Positions 20,436-34,091 of a stretch of DNA of 64,000 nucleotides are shown piece after piece (within the stretch, counting starts at the first letter, position 1; every line of letters begins with the position of its first letter). Location: positions 124,001-188,000 of the forward strand of contig NZ_QENU01000002.1 of NCBI RefSeq assembly GCF_003096995.1, in the 5' to 3' direction. The translations under genes were made by a program, and so were the position numbers. Source of the DNA: Alitibacter langaaensis DSM 22999 (GTDB lineage Bacteria > Pseudomonadota > Gammaproteobacteria > Enterobacterales > Pasteurellaceae). The notes beneath the pieces were generated by a model. It saw nothing but the letters and a program-made list of their open reading frames with translations, did no database searches and had not been told where the DNA came from.

Positions 20436-21836
20436 TTATTGCACGATCATCATGCCAATCGCGCCTTTATCCGCTTGCATTAAATCACTGGAGCCAAAAA
20501 TAAAAGGCTGTGTAGCGGAAGCTGTATTATCAAATTTGACTAGCAACACCGCTTTATTATTAACCAACACGGTATCTTGCCAAGTTAATTCATTGGCAGC
20601 CGTTGCTTGATCATTTTGGCTTTCCACCAAGAACTTCGCACCTTGCACGCGAAACCCTGTTGCGGCATTGCTTGTTATCGTCCAACGTTCTACTGAACCT
20701 TGCTGAGCGTTCACGTCAATGCGGCGTGGGTCAAAGCGTTTTTGATTAATCATCGCATTTTCACTATCAATATGAAACGCGCGTTCTTTGGTTACGTTGC
20801 TTGGCAAGCTGGCAACATCGCTAAATTGATAGCTCGGTTGGTTGTTAAAGGCAGAAAGCAAGCCCTCGGGGCGAAGTTCTAACACCGTATTGTCTGCCAA
20901 TTGACCATCGCCATCAAAAAATAAACTTATTTTATCGAACACATTGCGTTTTTTTCCTGCAATGAGCGTGGCATTGCCGCCTTCATTTAAATCCACCAAA
21001 ATTTCTGCACGCTCACCACTGCCCAGCAACAACGATTTGATTGTTTTAGGATCAGCTAAAAAACCTTGTTCTTTGGCGATTAACAAAAACTCACGTTCAT
21101 CATCAAAGCGCAATTCGTAGTGGCGAGAGAGAGAAGCGTTTAATAAACGCAAACGCACCCAGCCTCGGGCAATATCTAAATAAGGCGCTTCTTGTCCATT
21201 GACAAAAAGGCGATCGCCTAAAAAGTGCGGTTGATTTTGCGAAAATAATTGGGTGCCTTGGTCATTCAAATGAACATCTTGCAAGATGAGCGGAATATCG
21301 TTCACCCCATATTTATTGGGGAGCTGAACTTTACGGCTTTCGTCATCTTCAATGATCCAAAATCCCACCAAACCGCGATAATTTTGATAAGCAGAGCTTG
21401 CCAATGAACAAGATTGATAATAACAAGTCGCCGCCGATTGCGTGATTGGCACGATTGGCGACCAGGTTTCACCCGTTTTTAAGCTATGCCCGATGCCACC
21501 CATCGTGTCGCTATTGGCTTGCAAACCTTGAATATTGATAGCAACAGATTGCGGCAAATTATTGCGATAATTCATTTTCACAAAATCGCCTTTGCGCACT
21601 CGCACCGTTGGGCCAAGGTATTGCCCATTAAAGCCCCATACTTCTACCAAATTATTATTCAGCAATTTTGTTTGGATACTTTCAAATCCAAGAAAGACAG
21701 GCTTGCCACGGCGGCTTTCTAGCAGTGGCGGTATCGCTAAAGGCTGACGTGATGCCGCTAATACCGCAGTCGGCAATGCGGTAAGTGCGGTGGCAATGAG
21801 CGTTTTTTTAAAGAATTGGCGGCGTGATGAATTCAT
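20436..21836 (-). CDS. ftsP: cell division protein FtsP, multicopper-oxidase fold
   Basis: Periplasmic septal-ring-associated protein (SufI) that stabilises division under stress. The 466 residues begin with a twin-arginine signal (SRRQFFKK followed by a hydrophobic stretch to about residue 28). The three cupredoxin-like domains lack most copper ligands, as in E. coli Fts[10 protein letters not shown] marks the signal cleavage region and [11 protein letters not shown] matches the family. A USS at 21783-21791 is read as TAL within the signal peptide. plsC lies just upstream on the same strand, as in E. coli (plsC-sufI), with a 16-nt gap. Confidence 0.95.
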   Translation of the reverse strand: MNSSRRQFFKKTLIATALTALPTAVLAASRQPLAIPPLLESRRGKPVFLGFESIQTKLLNNNLVEVWGFNGQYLGPTVRVRKGDFVKMNYRNNLPQSVAINIQGLQANSDTMGGIGHSLKTGETWSPIVPITQSAATCYYQSCSLASSAYQNYRGLVGFWIIEDDESRKVQLPNKYGVNDIPLILQDVHLNDQGTQLFSQNQPHFLGDRLFVNGQEAPYLDIARGWVRLRLLNASLSRHYELRFDDEREFLLIAKEQGFLADPKTIKSLLLGSGERAEILVDLNEGGNATLIAGKKRNVFDKISLFFDGDGQLADNTVLELRPEGLLSAFNNQPSYQFSDVASLPSNVTKERAFHIDSENAMINQKRFDPRRIDVNAQQGSVERWTITSNAATGFRVQGAKFLVESQNDQATAANELTWQDTVLVNNKAVLLVKFDNTASATQPFIFGSSDLMQADKGAIGMMIVQ

Positions 21837-21852
21837 AGCTTGAGGTGTTTCC

Positions 21853-22578
21853 TTATGCTTTTTCTGCCGCGATTTCTGCGTCTAATTCGGCTAAACGTTG
21901 CGCCATAATTTGATGACAATGTTCAGCAAATGCACGCACGTTATCTTTGCTAAATTGCGCACTATCAATCGGCTCCATCATTTCACAAATAACTTTACCG
22001 TTATGCCAACGATTTAAGTCAATTTGATTGTGGGTGCTAGAACAAATAACAGGCACAACAGGCACGCCCGCAGCAAGTGCGGTGTGAAATGCCCCCGTTT
22101 TAAATGGAAGTAAGCCACGCCCACGGCTGCGAGTACCTTCTGGGAACATAAAAATGCTTACGTTATCGTTAATAATATGTTTCGCCACTTCTGCCATTGT
22201 ATTATGAGCTTTACTACGGTTTTCACGATCAATAAAAATGTTGCCAGTAATCCAATAAAGCAAACCGAAAAACGGGATCCAAATAAGGCTTTTTTTGCCC
22301 ACAGTAACCGTGCGTGGCATCATCATATAAGAAATGGTCACCATATCGTAATTGTTTTGGTGATTGGCGATATAAATGCAACGCCCCACTTTATCCACAT
22401 CTTTAGCAAAGCGATGTTCCACTTGCAGCCCAAATAATGGGTATAAGCGCCCAAAACAACGCGCCACGACACCTGCATTACTCGGGTGTTTGAAACGAAT
22501 TAACGAATAAATTGTACCGAATATACAAATAACGATACACAAAAATACTACGATGATGATTCGGAGTAGTTTTAACAT
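21853..22578 (-). CDS. plsC: 1-acyl-sn-glycerol-3-phosphate acyltransferase
   Basis: Membrane-bound acyltransferase that converts lysophosphatidic acid to phosphatidic acid. The 241 residues start with a hydrophobic anchor (about 4-26). The catalytic HX4D box is NHQNNYD (about residue 72) and the acyl-acceptor box is [11 protein letters not shown]. Both key motifs are intact. It heads plsC-ftsP. Its start region faces lpxH across a 236-nt gap. Confidence 0.96.
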   Translation of the reverse strand: MLKLLRIIIVVFLCIVICIFGTIYSLIRFKHPSNAGVVARCFGRLYPLFGLQVEHRFAKDVDKVGRCIYIANHQNNYDMVTISYMMMPRTVTVGKKSLIWIPFFGLLYWITGNIFIDRENRSKAHNTMAEVAKHIINDNVSIFMFPEGTRSRGRGLLPFKTGAFHTALAAGVPVVPVICSSTHNQIDLNRWHNGKVICEMMEPIDSAQFSKDNVRAFAEHCHQIMAQRLAELDAEIAAEKA

Positions 22579-22642
22579 AGTTGTAGGTCCTTTTGGAAAT
22601 TTGGTAAAGTATAGCGAAATTAGGCGGGGATTGCTATTTGCA

Positions 22643-22786
22643 ATGATAGCGAATTGTGCTTTTGTTTATGAAATTAGCCAATTTTTTTGCACAACCGCTA
22701 GCTCACTTTATTGGCTGATGACTTTTATTTTGTTCGCCGTTTCAACTCGCTTAGATAGGCTCAAAGGGAAGCCATTTGAATATTAA
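22643..22786 (+). other. possible 47-residue hydrophobic ORF upstream of lpxH
   Basis: An open frame from the ATG at 22643 encodes 47 residues with one hydrophobic segment (LYWLMTFILFAV) and a basic tail (RLDRLKGKPFEY). The best purine-rich site (GGGGA) is about 12 nt upstream, which is too far. I do not recognise it. It may be a remnant or chance, and it is listed because it fills most of the plsC-lpxH gap. Confidence 0.2.
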
Positions 22787-22814
22787 GAATATTATTTAGG
22801 AATATTATGATTTT

Positions 22815-23522
22815 ATGAATAAAACTTATTTTATTGCGGATCTGCATTTGTCGGAAAATCGCCCAGATTTGACCGCACTTTTTGTGGATTTTATGCAAAC
22901 GAAAGCCCCAGCGGCGCAGGCATTGTATATTTTGGGCGATTTGTTTGATTTTTGGATTGGTGATGATGAAAAATCTCCCGTGATTGCTAGCGTGATCGAA
23001 CAGATCAAGTGGGTTTCATCACAAGGTGTTCCTTGCTATTTTATTCATGGCAATCGCGATTTTCTCATCGGGAAAAAGTTTGCTCAAGCCTGCGGATTAA
23101 CCCTGTTGGGCGATTATGAAGTGGTGAATTTATACGGCGAGCCAACATTAATTTGCCACGGCGATACTTTGTGTACTGATGATGTGAAATATCAAGCATT
23201 TAGGCAGAAAGTGCATCAAAAATGGCGTCAGTGGTTGTTTTTACGCTTGCCGTTAAAAGTGCGGTTAAAAATCGGGCAGAAAATTCGGGCACAAAGCCAA
23301 AAAGATAAATTGAAAAAGACCGAAATGATTATGGATGTGAACCCAGAATTTGTGTTACAGACTTTTCAACGTTTTGGCGTAAAGCGAATGATTCATGGCC
23401 ATACTCACCGCCAAAATATTCATCAAATTCCACCGCACTTTGAGCGCATTGTGCTTGGGGATTGGGGCAAAACCGCCTCGATTTTAGAAGTGACCGCCTC
23501 TGGTGTGCGCTTTATTGCATAA
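22815..23522 (+). CDS. lpxH: UDP-2,3-diacylglucosamine diphosphatase
   Basis: Peripheral-membrane metallophosphoesterase of lipid A synthesis, making lipid X from UDP-2,3-diacylglucosamine. The 235 residues carry the full set of metal motifs: [24 protein letters not shown] and HGHTHR. A USS is read in frame as DLTALF near the N-terminus, and others occur at both the middle and the end. The conserved N-terminus requires ATG 22815, yet the best AGGA (22798-22801) is placed for an ATG at 22807 that opens a three-codon ORF overlapping the lpxH start. Confidence 0.97.
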   Translation: MNKTYFIADLHLSENRPDLTALFVDFMQTKAPAAQALYILGDLFDFWIGDDEKSPVIASVIEQIKWVSSQGVPCYFIHGNRDFLIGKKFAQACGLTLLGDYEVVNLYGEPTLICHGDTLCTDDVKYQAFRQKVHQKWRQWLFLRLPLKVRLKIGQKIRAQSQKDKLKKTEMIMDVNPEFVLQTFQRFGVKRMIHGHTHRQNIHQIPPHFERIVLGDWGKTASILEVTASGVRFIA

Positions 23523-23525
23523 AAA

Positions 23526-23555
23526 AGGTGAGATTTTATTCTCACCTGTATTTAA
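23526..23555 (+). terminator. hairpin after lpxH
   Basis: The stem AGGTGAGA/TCTCACCT (23526-23533 with 23540-23547) lies directly behind lpxH. Only a weak T-rich tail follows, so its efficiency is uncertain. Confidence 0.55.
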
Positions 23556-23620
23556 GCTTATTTTTGCGTTTTAACGCTTTGCCTAAATCAAAATAGGGCA
23601 GTTTTGCCTTTAACTAAGCG

Positions 23621-24478
23621 TTATTTTGAGACAATGTCATTGTTATTTCTTGTCGCCACATCTGTGCGCTGATTGCCACGCCATTCTGGCGAAAGTGCGG
23701 TCGAATTTTGCGTTTTTTCGCTGCGAGAGCCGTTATACAATTCTTTCCGATAAGTATCCACCCACATCGCCGTTGCCCCACAAACAGCCACAGGAATCAC
23801 CACCAAATTAATAATCGGCACTAATGTGCAAAGAGTGATTAATGCGCCAAATATCAAGCTTTGCGTGCGATTTTGAGCAAGCTTAAAACGCATACTGTGG
23901 AAAGAAATTTTGTGATTATCAAAAGGGTAGTCGCAATATTGAATTGCCATCATCCATGCACCAAACACAAAGACAATAATCGGCACAACGGTTTGGCCAA
24001 AATATGGCATAAAACCAAATAAAAACAAGACGATATATTTGGGTAGGCTATAAACCAATTTTTGCCATTCGCGTGCCAACATTCGCGGCACATCTTTGAT
24101 AAAGTCCGAAATATTGGTGTCGATCATCACTTCGCCCGTGAGCATTTTTTCTACTTTTTCCGCGAGCAAGCCATTAAAAGGGGCAGCGATAAAGCCCGAA
24201 AGCATGGTAAAAGAGAAATAAAATACGGTGAGAATCATTGCCAATGACGCAATAAACATGAGCGAACTCATCCAAGCGAGCCAATCAGGTAAGAACGCCA
24301 TAACCCAATCGATGATGTCACCAATTTTGCTGATAAACAGCCAAAATAGCCCGATCATAAGTAGGACATTTAATAGGATTGGCATAATCACAAAGCGGCG
24401 TAAGCCTTGCTGTGTAATCAAATGCCAACCCATCACAAAATAATGTATAGCGGATTTTACTTGTTTTTCTGTGCTCAT
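23621..24478 (-). CDS. cysZ: sulfate transporter CysZ
   Basis: Inner-membrane sulfate permease family protein of 285 residues (E. coli 253) with several long hydrophobic helices, including re-entrant-type segments, and the conserved FMPYFGQ and YCDYPFDNH motifs. A non-conserved polar C-terminal extension (from about residue 247) carries an in-frame USS and explains the extra length. GGGAGA precedes the ATG. It is divergent from zipA, the gene order found in E. coli (cysZ-zipA-ligA). Confidence 0.93.
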   Translation of the reverse strand: MSTEKQVKSAIHYFVMGWHLITQQGLRRFVIMPILLNVLLMIGLFWLFISKIGDIIDWVMAFLPDWLAWMSSLMFIASLAMILTVFYFSFTMLSGFIAAPFNGLLAEKVEKMLTGEVMIDTNISDFIKDVPRMLAREWQKLVYSLPKYIVLFLFGFMPYFGQTVVPIIVFVFGAWMMAIQYCDYPFDNHKISFHSMRFKLAQNRTQSLIFGALITLCTLVPIINLVVIPVAVCGATAMWVDTYRKELYNGSRSEKTQNSTALSPEWRGNQRTDVATRNNNDIVSK

Positions 24479-24607
24479 TCTTTCTCCCGTTTAGGTTGAA
24501 CTCATCGTCATAAAGTGCGGTCAAATTTTGTAAATTTCAAGATCCATAATCTGTTGAAATATGGTAAGCTAGCGTCGCTTAGGCTGTTAAGAAAAGGAAA
24601 AGTTGCA

Positions 24608-25621
24608 ATGGATTTAAATACTATTTTAATCATTCTAGGAATTATCGCCTTAATCGGTTTAGTTGGGCATGGGATTTGGTCTAATCGCCGTGAAAAATCC
24701 TTATATTTTGACAACGTGAATACCTTTAGTCGTGAGAGTTCCCGTACTACCTTAAAATCCGCAGAAACGACAACCCCTGATTTCGCACAGAAACCGCAAG
24801 GGCAAGCATTGCAACAAGAAAATCAGCCCGTTCAACAAACGTTAGAACAGCATGTAGAAACAGCGGCTGAAGCCTACTCACCAGCACCGCAATCGGCGCA
24901 ATCTGTGAACGAGATTCGCATCACTCTTCCTAATGAACAGCCAACCGTTTCTATTCAACCCGAACCTGCTCCAGCGGCCACCACTGCAATGAATGCACCT
25001 GTTCATTATGAATATCAACCAGAAATTAAACAGCCTTCAGCAAACCCTGTGGAACGCAGCTTAGATGAATTATCCAGCTTTGCAGAAATCGATGACGGCG
25101 TGAATTCCTCAAATCCTGAAATTCGTATTTCATTGCAAGATGCCGCGATCAGTTCACCGATTTCACAGCCAAAACCTGTTGAGCCGATTCAGCCCGTGGC
25201 GCAAGAAACGCAGAATGTTGAAAGCTCGCCCGAAGGCTATGTAATGTTGTATGTCGTTGCTGCTGAAAATCGTCAGCTGCAAGGTGCAGCGTTGGCACAA
25301 GCCTTAGACAGTTTAGGCTTTATTATGGGGCATGACGGCATTTATCATCGCCACTTGGACTTAACCGTTGCCAGCCCAGTGATTTTCAGCGTAGCCAATG
25401 TGAATCAACCTGGTACATTCCCATACAATATGCATGAATTTGCCACCGTGGGCGTGGTGCTTTATATGCAATTACCGTCTGTGGGCAACAATCGCACGAA
25501 TTTGAAGATGATGATCCAAGCGGCAAAAACGCTCGCTACACAGCTTGAGGCCTTTGTATTGACCGATGATGAACGAGAGTTCGATGCCAACGCCGAAGAA
25601 GATTATCTAGCCCGAGTGTAA
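24608..25621 (+). CDS. zipA: cell division protein ZipA
   Basis: Essential divisome protein that tethers FtsZ to the inner membrane. It is 337 residues from the ATG at 24608 (AAGGA upstream); the longer reading from 24515 lacks a conserved start. There is a single N-terminal transmembrane helix (about 5-24), a short basic stretch (SNRREKS), a Gln/Pro-rich unstructured linker (about 50-205), and the C-terminal ZipA domain (about 212-335) that binds the FtsZ tail. It is divergent from cysZ and followed by ligA. Confidence 0.95.
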   Translation: MDLNTILIILGIIALIGLVGHGIWSNRREKSLYFDNVNTFSRESSRTTLKSAETTTPDFAQKPQGQALQQENQPVQQTLEQHVETAAEAYSPAPQSAQSVNEIRITLPNEQPTVSIQPEPAPAATTAMNAPVHYEYQPEIKQPSANPVERSLDELSSFAEIDDGVNSSNPEIRISLQDAAISSPISQPKPVEPIQPVAQETQNVESSPEGYVMLYVVAAENRQLQGAALAQALDSLGFIMGHDGIYHRHLDLTVASPVIFSVANVNQPGTFPYNMHEFATVGVVLYMQLPSVGNNRTNLKMMIQAAKTLATQLEAFVLTDDEREFDANAEEDYLARV

Positions 25622-25640
25622 TCAAAAATATTCGCAATAT

Positions 25641-27716
<2,076 letters not shown>

Positions 27717-27738
27717 ATCTTGCGTTATATTTTGCCCA

Positions 27739-27781
27739 AAGTGCGGTCAAAAATTTTTATTTTTTTGACCGCACTTTTTGT
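27739..27781. terminator. USS inverted pair between ligA and tdk
   Basis: AAGTGCGGT (27739-27747) pairs with ACCGCACTT (27768-27776) between converging genes, with A/T runs on both flanks. Confidence 0.88.
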
Positions 27782-27789
27782 TATAACGA

Positions 27790-28371
27790 CTATAACCAGC
27801 CCATTTTTTGTTTGAAATGTTGTCGGCAAAGGGAAAGATAGCTTTCGTTGCCGCCAATTTGAATTTGCTCGCCGTCTTTCACGACCTCGCCATTGGCATT
27901 TAAACGCACCACGAAATTCGCCTTTCGTCCGCATTCACAAATGGTTTTTAATTCTTCCAGTTGATCCGCCCAAGCGAGCAAATATTGGCTGCCTTCAAAT
28001 AAATTCCCTTGGAAATCTGTGCGAATGCCGTAGCACAGCACGGGGATCGATAATTTATCCACCACATCACTCAGCTGATAAACTTGCTCTTTCGTTAGAA
28101 ATTGCGCTTCATCCACCAAGATACAACTGAGTTTTTCTTGGGCGTGATGTTGTCTAATGTCTTGCTCGAAATTTGTGCTGGCAGAGAAAAGATTCGCTGG
28201 CTGGTTAATGCCAATGCGTGAGGTGATCTGCCCCACTGCAAAGCGATCATCAATGGCAGCGGTGTAAAGGCGCACATTCATATTGCGCTCTTTATAATTA
28301 TAAGCCGATTGTAGCAAGGTGGTGGATTTCCCTGCGTTCATCGTGGAATAGTAGAAATAGAGTTTAGCCAT
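27790..28371 (-). CDS. tdk: thymidine kinase
   Basis: Type II deoxythymidine kinase for thymidine salvage. The 193 residues include the P-loop [10 protein letters not shown], the Walker B-type LVDEAQFL with catalytic glutamate, the lasso segment, and zinc ligands in CECGRK and CRQHF. The C-terminus is about 12 residues shorter than in E. coli and lacks its extra tail, without loss of motifs. It begins 5 nt after rlmB and is probably cotranscribed with rnr-rlmB. Confidence 0.97.
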   Translation of the reverse strand: MAKLYFYYSTMNAGKSTTLLQSAYNYKERNMNVRLYTAAIDDRFAVGQITSRIGINQPANLFSASTNFEQDIRQHHAQEKLSCILVDEAQFLTKEQVYQLSDVVDKLSIPVLCYGIRTDFQGNLFEGSQYLLAWADQLEELKTICECGRKANFVVRLNANGEVVKDGEQIQIGGNESYLSLCRQHFKQKMGWL

Positions 28372-28376
28372 TTTTA

Positions 28377-29126
28377 TTATTGGTTTATCGTTTGAGTGCG
28401 CTGTCTGACGATTTCAAATAAACATACGCCTGTTGCCACGGAGACATTCAATGATGATACCGATCCCGCCATTGGAATGCTGACTAATTGATCGCAACAT
28501 TCTCGTGTTAAACGGCGCATTCCATCGCCTTCCGCGCCCATTACAAGGGCGATTGCGCCTGTTAATTTCGTTTGGTATAGATTTTCGCTTGCTTCGCCAG
28601 CGGTGCCGACAACCCAAACATTGTGCGCTTGTTGAATTTCTCTTAAGGTGCGTGCGAGATTGGTGACACGAATGAGCGGAATCACTTCTGCCGCACCGCA
28701 CGCCACTTTACGCGCGATTGATGTGAGCTGCGCTGATTTATCTTTAGGCACAATCACCGCATCCACGCCAGCGGCATCGGCGGTGCGTAAACAAGCACCA
28801 AGGTTATGGGGATCAGTGATGCCGTCTAGCACCAATAATAATGGCGATGGTTTATTGGCTAGAATTTGCTCAAGATCGTGTTCATTGAGTTCTTTTGCGG
28901 GTTGTACCCGCGCGATAATCCCGTTATGCACCTCGCCATTGGCTTTATTATCCAACGCTTGGCGATTCAAAAATTGCACAGAAATCCCCAAACGGTGTAG
29001 ATCATTTAATAAAGGCTGCAAACGCTTATCTTCTCGACCTTTTAATACATAGACTTCAATAACACGCTCGGGGGTGCGATCTAAAAATGATTTTACGGCA
29101 TGAATGCCGTAGAGTTGCTCTGACAT
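28377..29126 (-). CDS. rlmB: 23S rRNA (guanosine-2'-O)-methyltransferase RlmB
   Basis: SPOUT-class (SpoU) enzyme that methylates the 2'-OH of G2251 in 23S rRNA. The 249 residues have an N-terminal L30e-like RNA-binding domain and the C-terminal trefoil-knot domain with [27 protein letters not shown] and [16 protein letters not shown] motifs. It lies 3 nt downstream of rnr, the same order as E. coli rnr-rlmB, so the two are certainly translated from one transcript. tdk follows 5 nt later. Confidence 0.98.
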   Translation of the reverse strand: MSEQLYGIHAVKSFLDRTPERVIEVYVLKGREDKRLQPLLNDLHRLGISVQFLNRQALDNKANGEVHNGIIARVQPAKELNEHDLEQILANKPSPLLLVLDGITDPHNLGACLRTADAAGVDAVIVPKDKSAQLTSIARKVACGAAEVIPLIRVTNLARTLREIQQAHNVWVVGTAGEASENLYQTKLTGAIALVMGAEGDGMRRLTRECCDQLVSIPMAGSVSSLNVSVATGVCLFEIVRQRTQTINQ

Positions 29127-29129
29127 GGA

Positions 29130-31586
29130 TTATCCTTTATTTTTCTTTGCTTTAGTCTTTTTCTTTTTGCTCGAATTACGCGATTTTTTCACTGCACTTT
29201 GCTCTTTTTTCGGCTGATTTTTATGCTGAGCCTGCGAAAGTGCGGTCGGTTTTGCCGTTGTTTTTGCGGCATTCTTCGCTCTTGTTTTGGCGGTTTTGCC
29301 CACTCGGCGTGGCAAGCGTTCGCTTGATACCAAACTGAAATCTACTTGACGTTGTTCCAAATTCGCAGCTTCTACACGCACTCGAACACGGTCGCCAAGG
29401 CGATAAAGCATACCACTATTTTCACCAATCAAGCGTTGTCCCGCCGCATCAAATTGATAATAATCGTTACTAAGTGTGGAAACATGCACCAAGCCATCAA
29501 TAAAGAGATCATCTAAGCGCACAAAAAAGCCGAAACCAGTGACCGATGAAATCACGCCGTCAAATTCATCGCCAATATGATCCTGCATAAATTCGCATTT
29601 TAGCCAATCTGCCACTTCTCGCGTAGCATCGTCTGCACGTCGTTCGGTCATAGAACAATGAGCGCCGAGTTCGTCCATTTCATCAATGCTATAATGATAA
29701 CCGCCTGTTTCAGTGGTTTTCCGTTTCGCCCCTTTTTCTTTCGCCAGTAAATATTTAATACCGCGATGCAAGGTTAAATCAGGGTAGCGGCGAATTGGCG
29801 AAGTGAAGTGCGCATATTGTTCTAAGGCAAGCCCAAAATGCCCAATATTATCCGCATCGTAAACGGCTTGGCTTAAACTGCGTAATAACATTGTTTGGAT
29901 CAACTCGTGATCAGGGCGTTCTTTGACCTGCGTGAGTAATTTGGCATAATCTGCTGTGCTTGGCTTCATTCCCCCTTCAAGAGAAAGACCACATTCGCCT
30001 AAAAATGCGCGGAAAGCCGTGAGTTTTTCTTCACTAGGGCCAGCGTGAATGCGGTATAAAGCAGGTTCATCTGCGCGTTCCATAAAGTTTGCAGCGGCAA
30101 TATTTGCCAAGATCATACATTCTTCAATAATTTTGTGGGCATCATTGCGTTCGACAGGTTCAATGCGCTCAATGCGTCCAAGTTCATTGAAGATGAATTT
30201 GCTTTCGATGGTTTCAAAATCAATCGCCCCACGCTGATGACGTGCTTGCAATAAGACTTTGTACATGGCGTGCAGCTCTTCTAAATGTGGCACTAAACCC
30301 GCATAACGCTGGCGCAATTCTTCATCGCCGTCTAAGATTTTGGCAACCTTGGTGTAAGTGAGACGTGCGTGGGAATTCATCACTGCTTCGTAAAATTGAT
30401 AGCCCTTTAACTCGCCTTTGTTGGAAATTTGCATTTCACATACCATACACAAACGATCCACTTGCGGATTGAGCGAACACAGCCCATTGGACAGCACTTC
30501 AGGCAGCATTGGCACCACACGGTTAGGGAAATAAACGGAGTTACCACGATTGCGCGCTTCTTGATCCAAGGCGGAACGCAAACGCACATAATAGCTCACA
30601 TCAGCAATCGCTACCCATAAACGCCAGCCATTTTTTTCTTTACGGCAATGCACCGCATCGTCAAAATCGCGCGCATCTTCACCGTCAATCGTCACCAGGG
30701 GCAAAGCACGCAAATCAACACGCCCTTGCTTGGCTTGTTCAGGCACGTCTTCGGTAAATTTTTTCACGTATTTTTCCACCGCACTTGGGAATGTGTGTGG
30801 AATATCATGATTGCGCAACGCAATTTCCACTTCCATGCCTTTCGCCATATTGTCGCCGAGAATTTCAACAATATCGCCGACTGGCGCACTCAAACTTGCC
30901 TTGCGTGGGCGTAACGCCACCACGACCACCTGCCCCATACGCGCCCCTTTACGGCTTTCATTTGGCACAAGAATATCGCGCCCAATGCGGCTGTCATCAG
31001 GCACCACATAGCCAATGCCATCTTCTAAGAAAAAGCGCCCAACGATTTCTTTTTTACGGCTTTCTAACACGCGCACAATGCGCACTTCTTGACGCCCTTT
31101 GCGATCAAAGCTGGTTGGCTGCGCAAGCACAAAATCGCCATGCATAACACGTTGCATTTGTGCGTTGGGGATAAATAAGTCTTTGTTATTTTTGCTATTT
31201 TCTAGTTGTAGGAAGCCATAGCCATCACGATGTCCCACCACTGTGCCTTTGAGCAGATCTAATTTTTCAGGCAAGGCATAACGTTTACGTTTGGTGAATA
31301 CCAGTTGTCCGTCATTTTCCATCGCGCGTAAACGGCGGCGAATTCCCTCGGCGCGTTCATCATCTTGAATATTAAATATCGCCAGAATTTCTTCACGGCT
31401 CATCGGCTGATTTTGTTCTCGAATAATTTGCAGAATAAAATCACGGCTCGGAATTGGGTTATCGTATTTTGCTTGCTCTTGTTGATAATTTGGATCGAGA
31501 TGAATGGAATCTAAAAGTGCGGTCGATTTTTTGTTTATTTTGACCGCACTTTGAGTGGCAGATTTTGCCGTCGTTTTACGCGCCAT
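29130..31586 (-). CDS. rnr: ribonuclease R
   Basis: Processive 3'-5' exoribonuclease that degrades structured RNA and takes part in trans-translation and cold adaptation. The 818 residues comprise an N-terminal helix-turn-helix (about 45-110), cold-shock domains, the RNB catalytic domain with [12 protein letters not shown], an S1 domain, and a Lys-rich C-terminal tail as in E. coli. The start has AAAGGAGG 6 nt upstream. A perfect inverted USS pair (31514-31552) lies within codons 12-25; its hairpin would sit early in the mRNA. USS-coded PTALS and SAVK also occur in the tail. Confidence 0.98.
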   Translation of the reverse strand: MARKTTAKSATQSAVKINKKSTALLDSIHLDPNYQQEQAKYDNPIPSRDFILQIIREQNQPMSREEILAIFNIQDDERAEGIRRRLRAMENDGQLVFTKRKRYALPEKLDLLKGTVVGHRDGYGFLQLENSKNNKDLFIPNAQMQRVMHGDFVLAQPTSFDRKGRQEVRIVRVLESRKKEIVGRFFLEDGIGYVVPDDSRIGRDILVPNESRKGARMGQVVVVALRPRKASLSAPVGDIVEILGDNMAKGMEVEIALRNHDIPHTFPSAVEKYVKKFTEDVPEQAKQGRVDLRALPLVTIDGEDARDFDDAVHCRKEKNGWRLWVAIADVSYYVRLRSALDQEARNRGNSVYFPNRVVPMLPEVLSNGLCSLNPQVDRLCMVCEMQISNKGELKGYQFYEAVMNSHARLTYTKVAKILDGDEELRQRYAGLVPHLEELHAMYKVLLQARHQRGAIDFETIESKFIFNELGRIERIEPVERNDAHKIIEECMILANIAAANFMERADEPALYRIHAGPSEEKLTAFRAFLGECGLSLEGGMKPSTADYAKLLTQVKERPDHELIQTMLLRSLSQAVYDADNIGHFGLALEQYAHFTSPIRRYPDLTLHRGIKYLLAKEKGAKRKTTETGGYHYSIDEMDELGAHCSMTERRADDATREVADWLKCEFMQDHIGDEFDGVISSVTGFGFFVRLDDLFIDGLVHVSTLSNDYYQFDAAGQRLIGENSGMLYRLGDRVRVRVEAANLEQRQVDFSLVSSERLPRRVGKTAKTRAKNAAKTTAKPTALSQAQHKNQPKKEQSAVKKSRNSSKKKKTKAKKNKG

Positions 31587-31754
31587 AATATTCCTCCTTT
31601 GAAAGTGGGTATAGCCCCGAATGGGTTAAGTTTGACAGCTTGTTCTTGATTAAGCAAGGAAAGAATAAATTTGTTATAGGCTTTGCAATTTTGGAAGTAT
31701 AAGAGTAATATCCGCTTTACTTTTTTCTGTTAATTTAATTTAGATTTTTAAAAA

Positions 31755-33230
31755 ATGGAAAATAAATATCGCAAAACGATAGATTCTACCGCAATCCCAA
31801 CTTTGCTTTGTGATTTCTATAAAGTGTCTCATCGCATACTGTATCCTCAAGGTGCGCAGTATATTTATAGCACTTTCACGCCGCGTAGCAATAAAGTCGC
31901 GCCTTATTTGCAGCGCGCGGTGTCTTTCGGTTTTCAAGCCTTCATCATGAAATATCTCATCGCTTATTTTAATGAGAATTTTTTTGCCCGTTCTGAAGCC
32001 GATGTGGTGGCGGAATATTCTCAATTTATTGACCGCACTTTGGGGCTGGAAGACAACGGTGAGCATATTGCGGCGCTACATCGTTTGGGCTATTTGCCCT
32101 TGCGAATTAAAGCGATTGCTGAAGGAAAATCGGTGGCGATAAAAATTCCGATGATGACCATTGAAAACACCCATCCTGATTTCTTTTGGCTGACAAATTA
32201 TTTAGAAACCTTAATTAATGTGTCATTGTGGCAGCCGATTACGTCCGCTTCGATTGCTCGTGCTTATCGCCTTACGTTGATGCAATTTGCACAAGAAACC
32301 TGTGATGACAGCGATCACGTGCCGTTTCAATCTCATGATTTTTCTATGCGCGGAATGAGTTCTTTGGAAAGCGCAGAAACTTCTGGCGCTGGGCATTTAA
32401 CCGCATTTCTAGGCACGGATACGATCCCCGCGATTTCTTTCGTGGAACATTATTATGGTGCAAGTGGTTTGATTGGCACATCGATTCCCGCTTCCGAACA
32501 TTCTGTAATGAGTGCGCACGGCGTGGACGAATTGCCGACATTCCGTTATTTAATGCGTCAATATCCCAATTCGATGCTATCTATCGTGTCGGATACCACC
32601 GATTTTTGGCACAACATCACGGTAAATTTGCCGATCCTGAAAGACGAGATTATGGCGCGCCCAGATAACGCACGCGTGGTTATTCGCCCCGATAGCGGCA
32701 ATTTCTTTGATATTATTTGTGGAAATCCGACCGCACTTTCTTTGCACGAACGTAAAGGCTTGATCGAATGTTTATGGGATATTTTTGGCGGCACGGTCAA
32801 TAAAAAAGGCTACAAAGTGCTCGATCCGCATATTGGCGCGATTTATGGCGATGGCGTGACATTTGAGAAAATGACTCAAATTCTGCATGGATTGAAACAA
32901 AAGGGATTTGCTTCGAGCAATATTGTATTTGGCGTTGGAGCGCAAACCTATCAACGCAACACGCGTGATACCCTAGGTTTTGCCGTTAAAGCCACGTCAA
33001 TTACCATCAATGGTGAAGAAAAAGCGATTTTTAAAGATCCGAAAACCGATGATGGCTTGAAAAAATCGCAACGTGGACGGGTAAGAGTAACAAGTTTGGA
33101 TAGTTATGTTGACGGTCTCACGGCACAAGATGATTTCGCCAATGATCTTTTAGAAGTGATTTTTGAAAACGGAAAACTCGTCAAAGCAATTTCCTTTGAC
33201 GAGATTCGGGCGAATGTATTGGCTGAATAA
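31755..33230 (+). CDS. nadV: nicotinamide phosphoribosyltransferase
   Basis: Makes NMN from nicotinamide and PRPP, allowing growth on nicotinamide without V factor (NAD). At 491 residues it matches bacterial NadV and human NAMPT. Visible active-site elements: the tyrosine region CDFYKVSH, the LGTDT aspartate, the autophosphorylation-type histidine in PASEHSVMSAHG, and RPDSGN (Arg and Asp contacting substrate). There is no Shine-Dalgarno before the ATG; the leader is AT-rich and ends in AAAAA. Three in-frame USS copies suggest long residence in this lineage. It is monocistronic with its own terminator. Confidence 0.97.
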   Translation: MENKYRKTIDSTAIPTLLCDFYKVSHRILYPQGAQYIYSTFTPRSNKVAPYLQRAVSFGFQAFIMKYLIAYFNENFFARSEADVVAEYSQFIDRTLGLEDNGEHIAALHRLGYLPLRIKAIAEGKSVAIKIPMMTIENTHPDFFWLTNYLETLINVSLWQPITSASIARAYRLTLMQFAQETCDDSDHVPFQSHDFSMRGMSSLESAETSGAGHLTAFLGTDTIPAISFVEHYYGASGLIGTSIPASEHSVMSAHGVDELPTFRYLMRQYPNSMLSIVSDTTDFWHNITVNLPILKDEIMARPDNARVVIRPDSGNFFDIICGNPTALSLHERKGLIECLWDIFGGTVNKKGYKVLDPHIGAIYGDGVTFEKMTQILHGLKQKGFASSNIVFGVGAQTYQRNTRDTLGFAVKATSITINGEEKAIFKDPKTDDGLKKSQRGRVRVTSLDSYVDGLTAQDDFANDLLEVIFENGKLVKAISFDEIRANVLAE

Positions 33231-33241
33231 AGCCAATTTTG

Positions 33242-34091
<850 letters not shown>

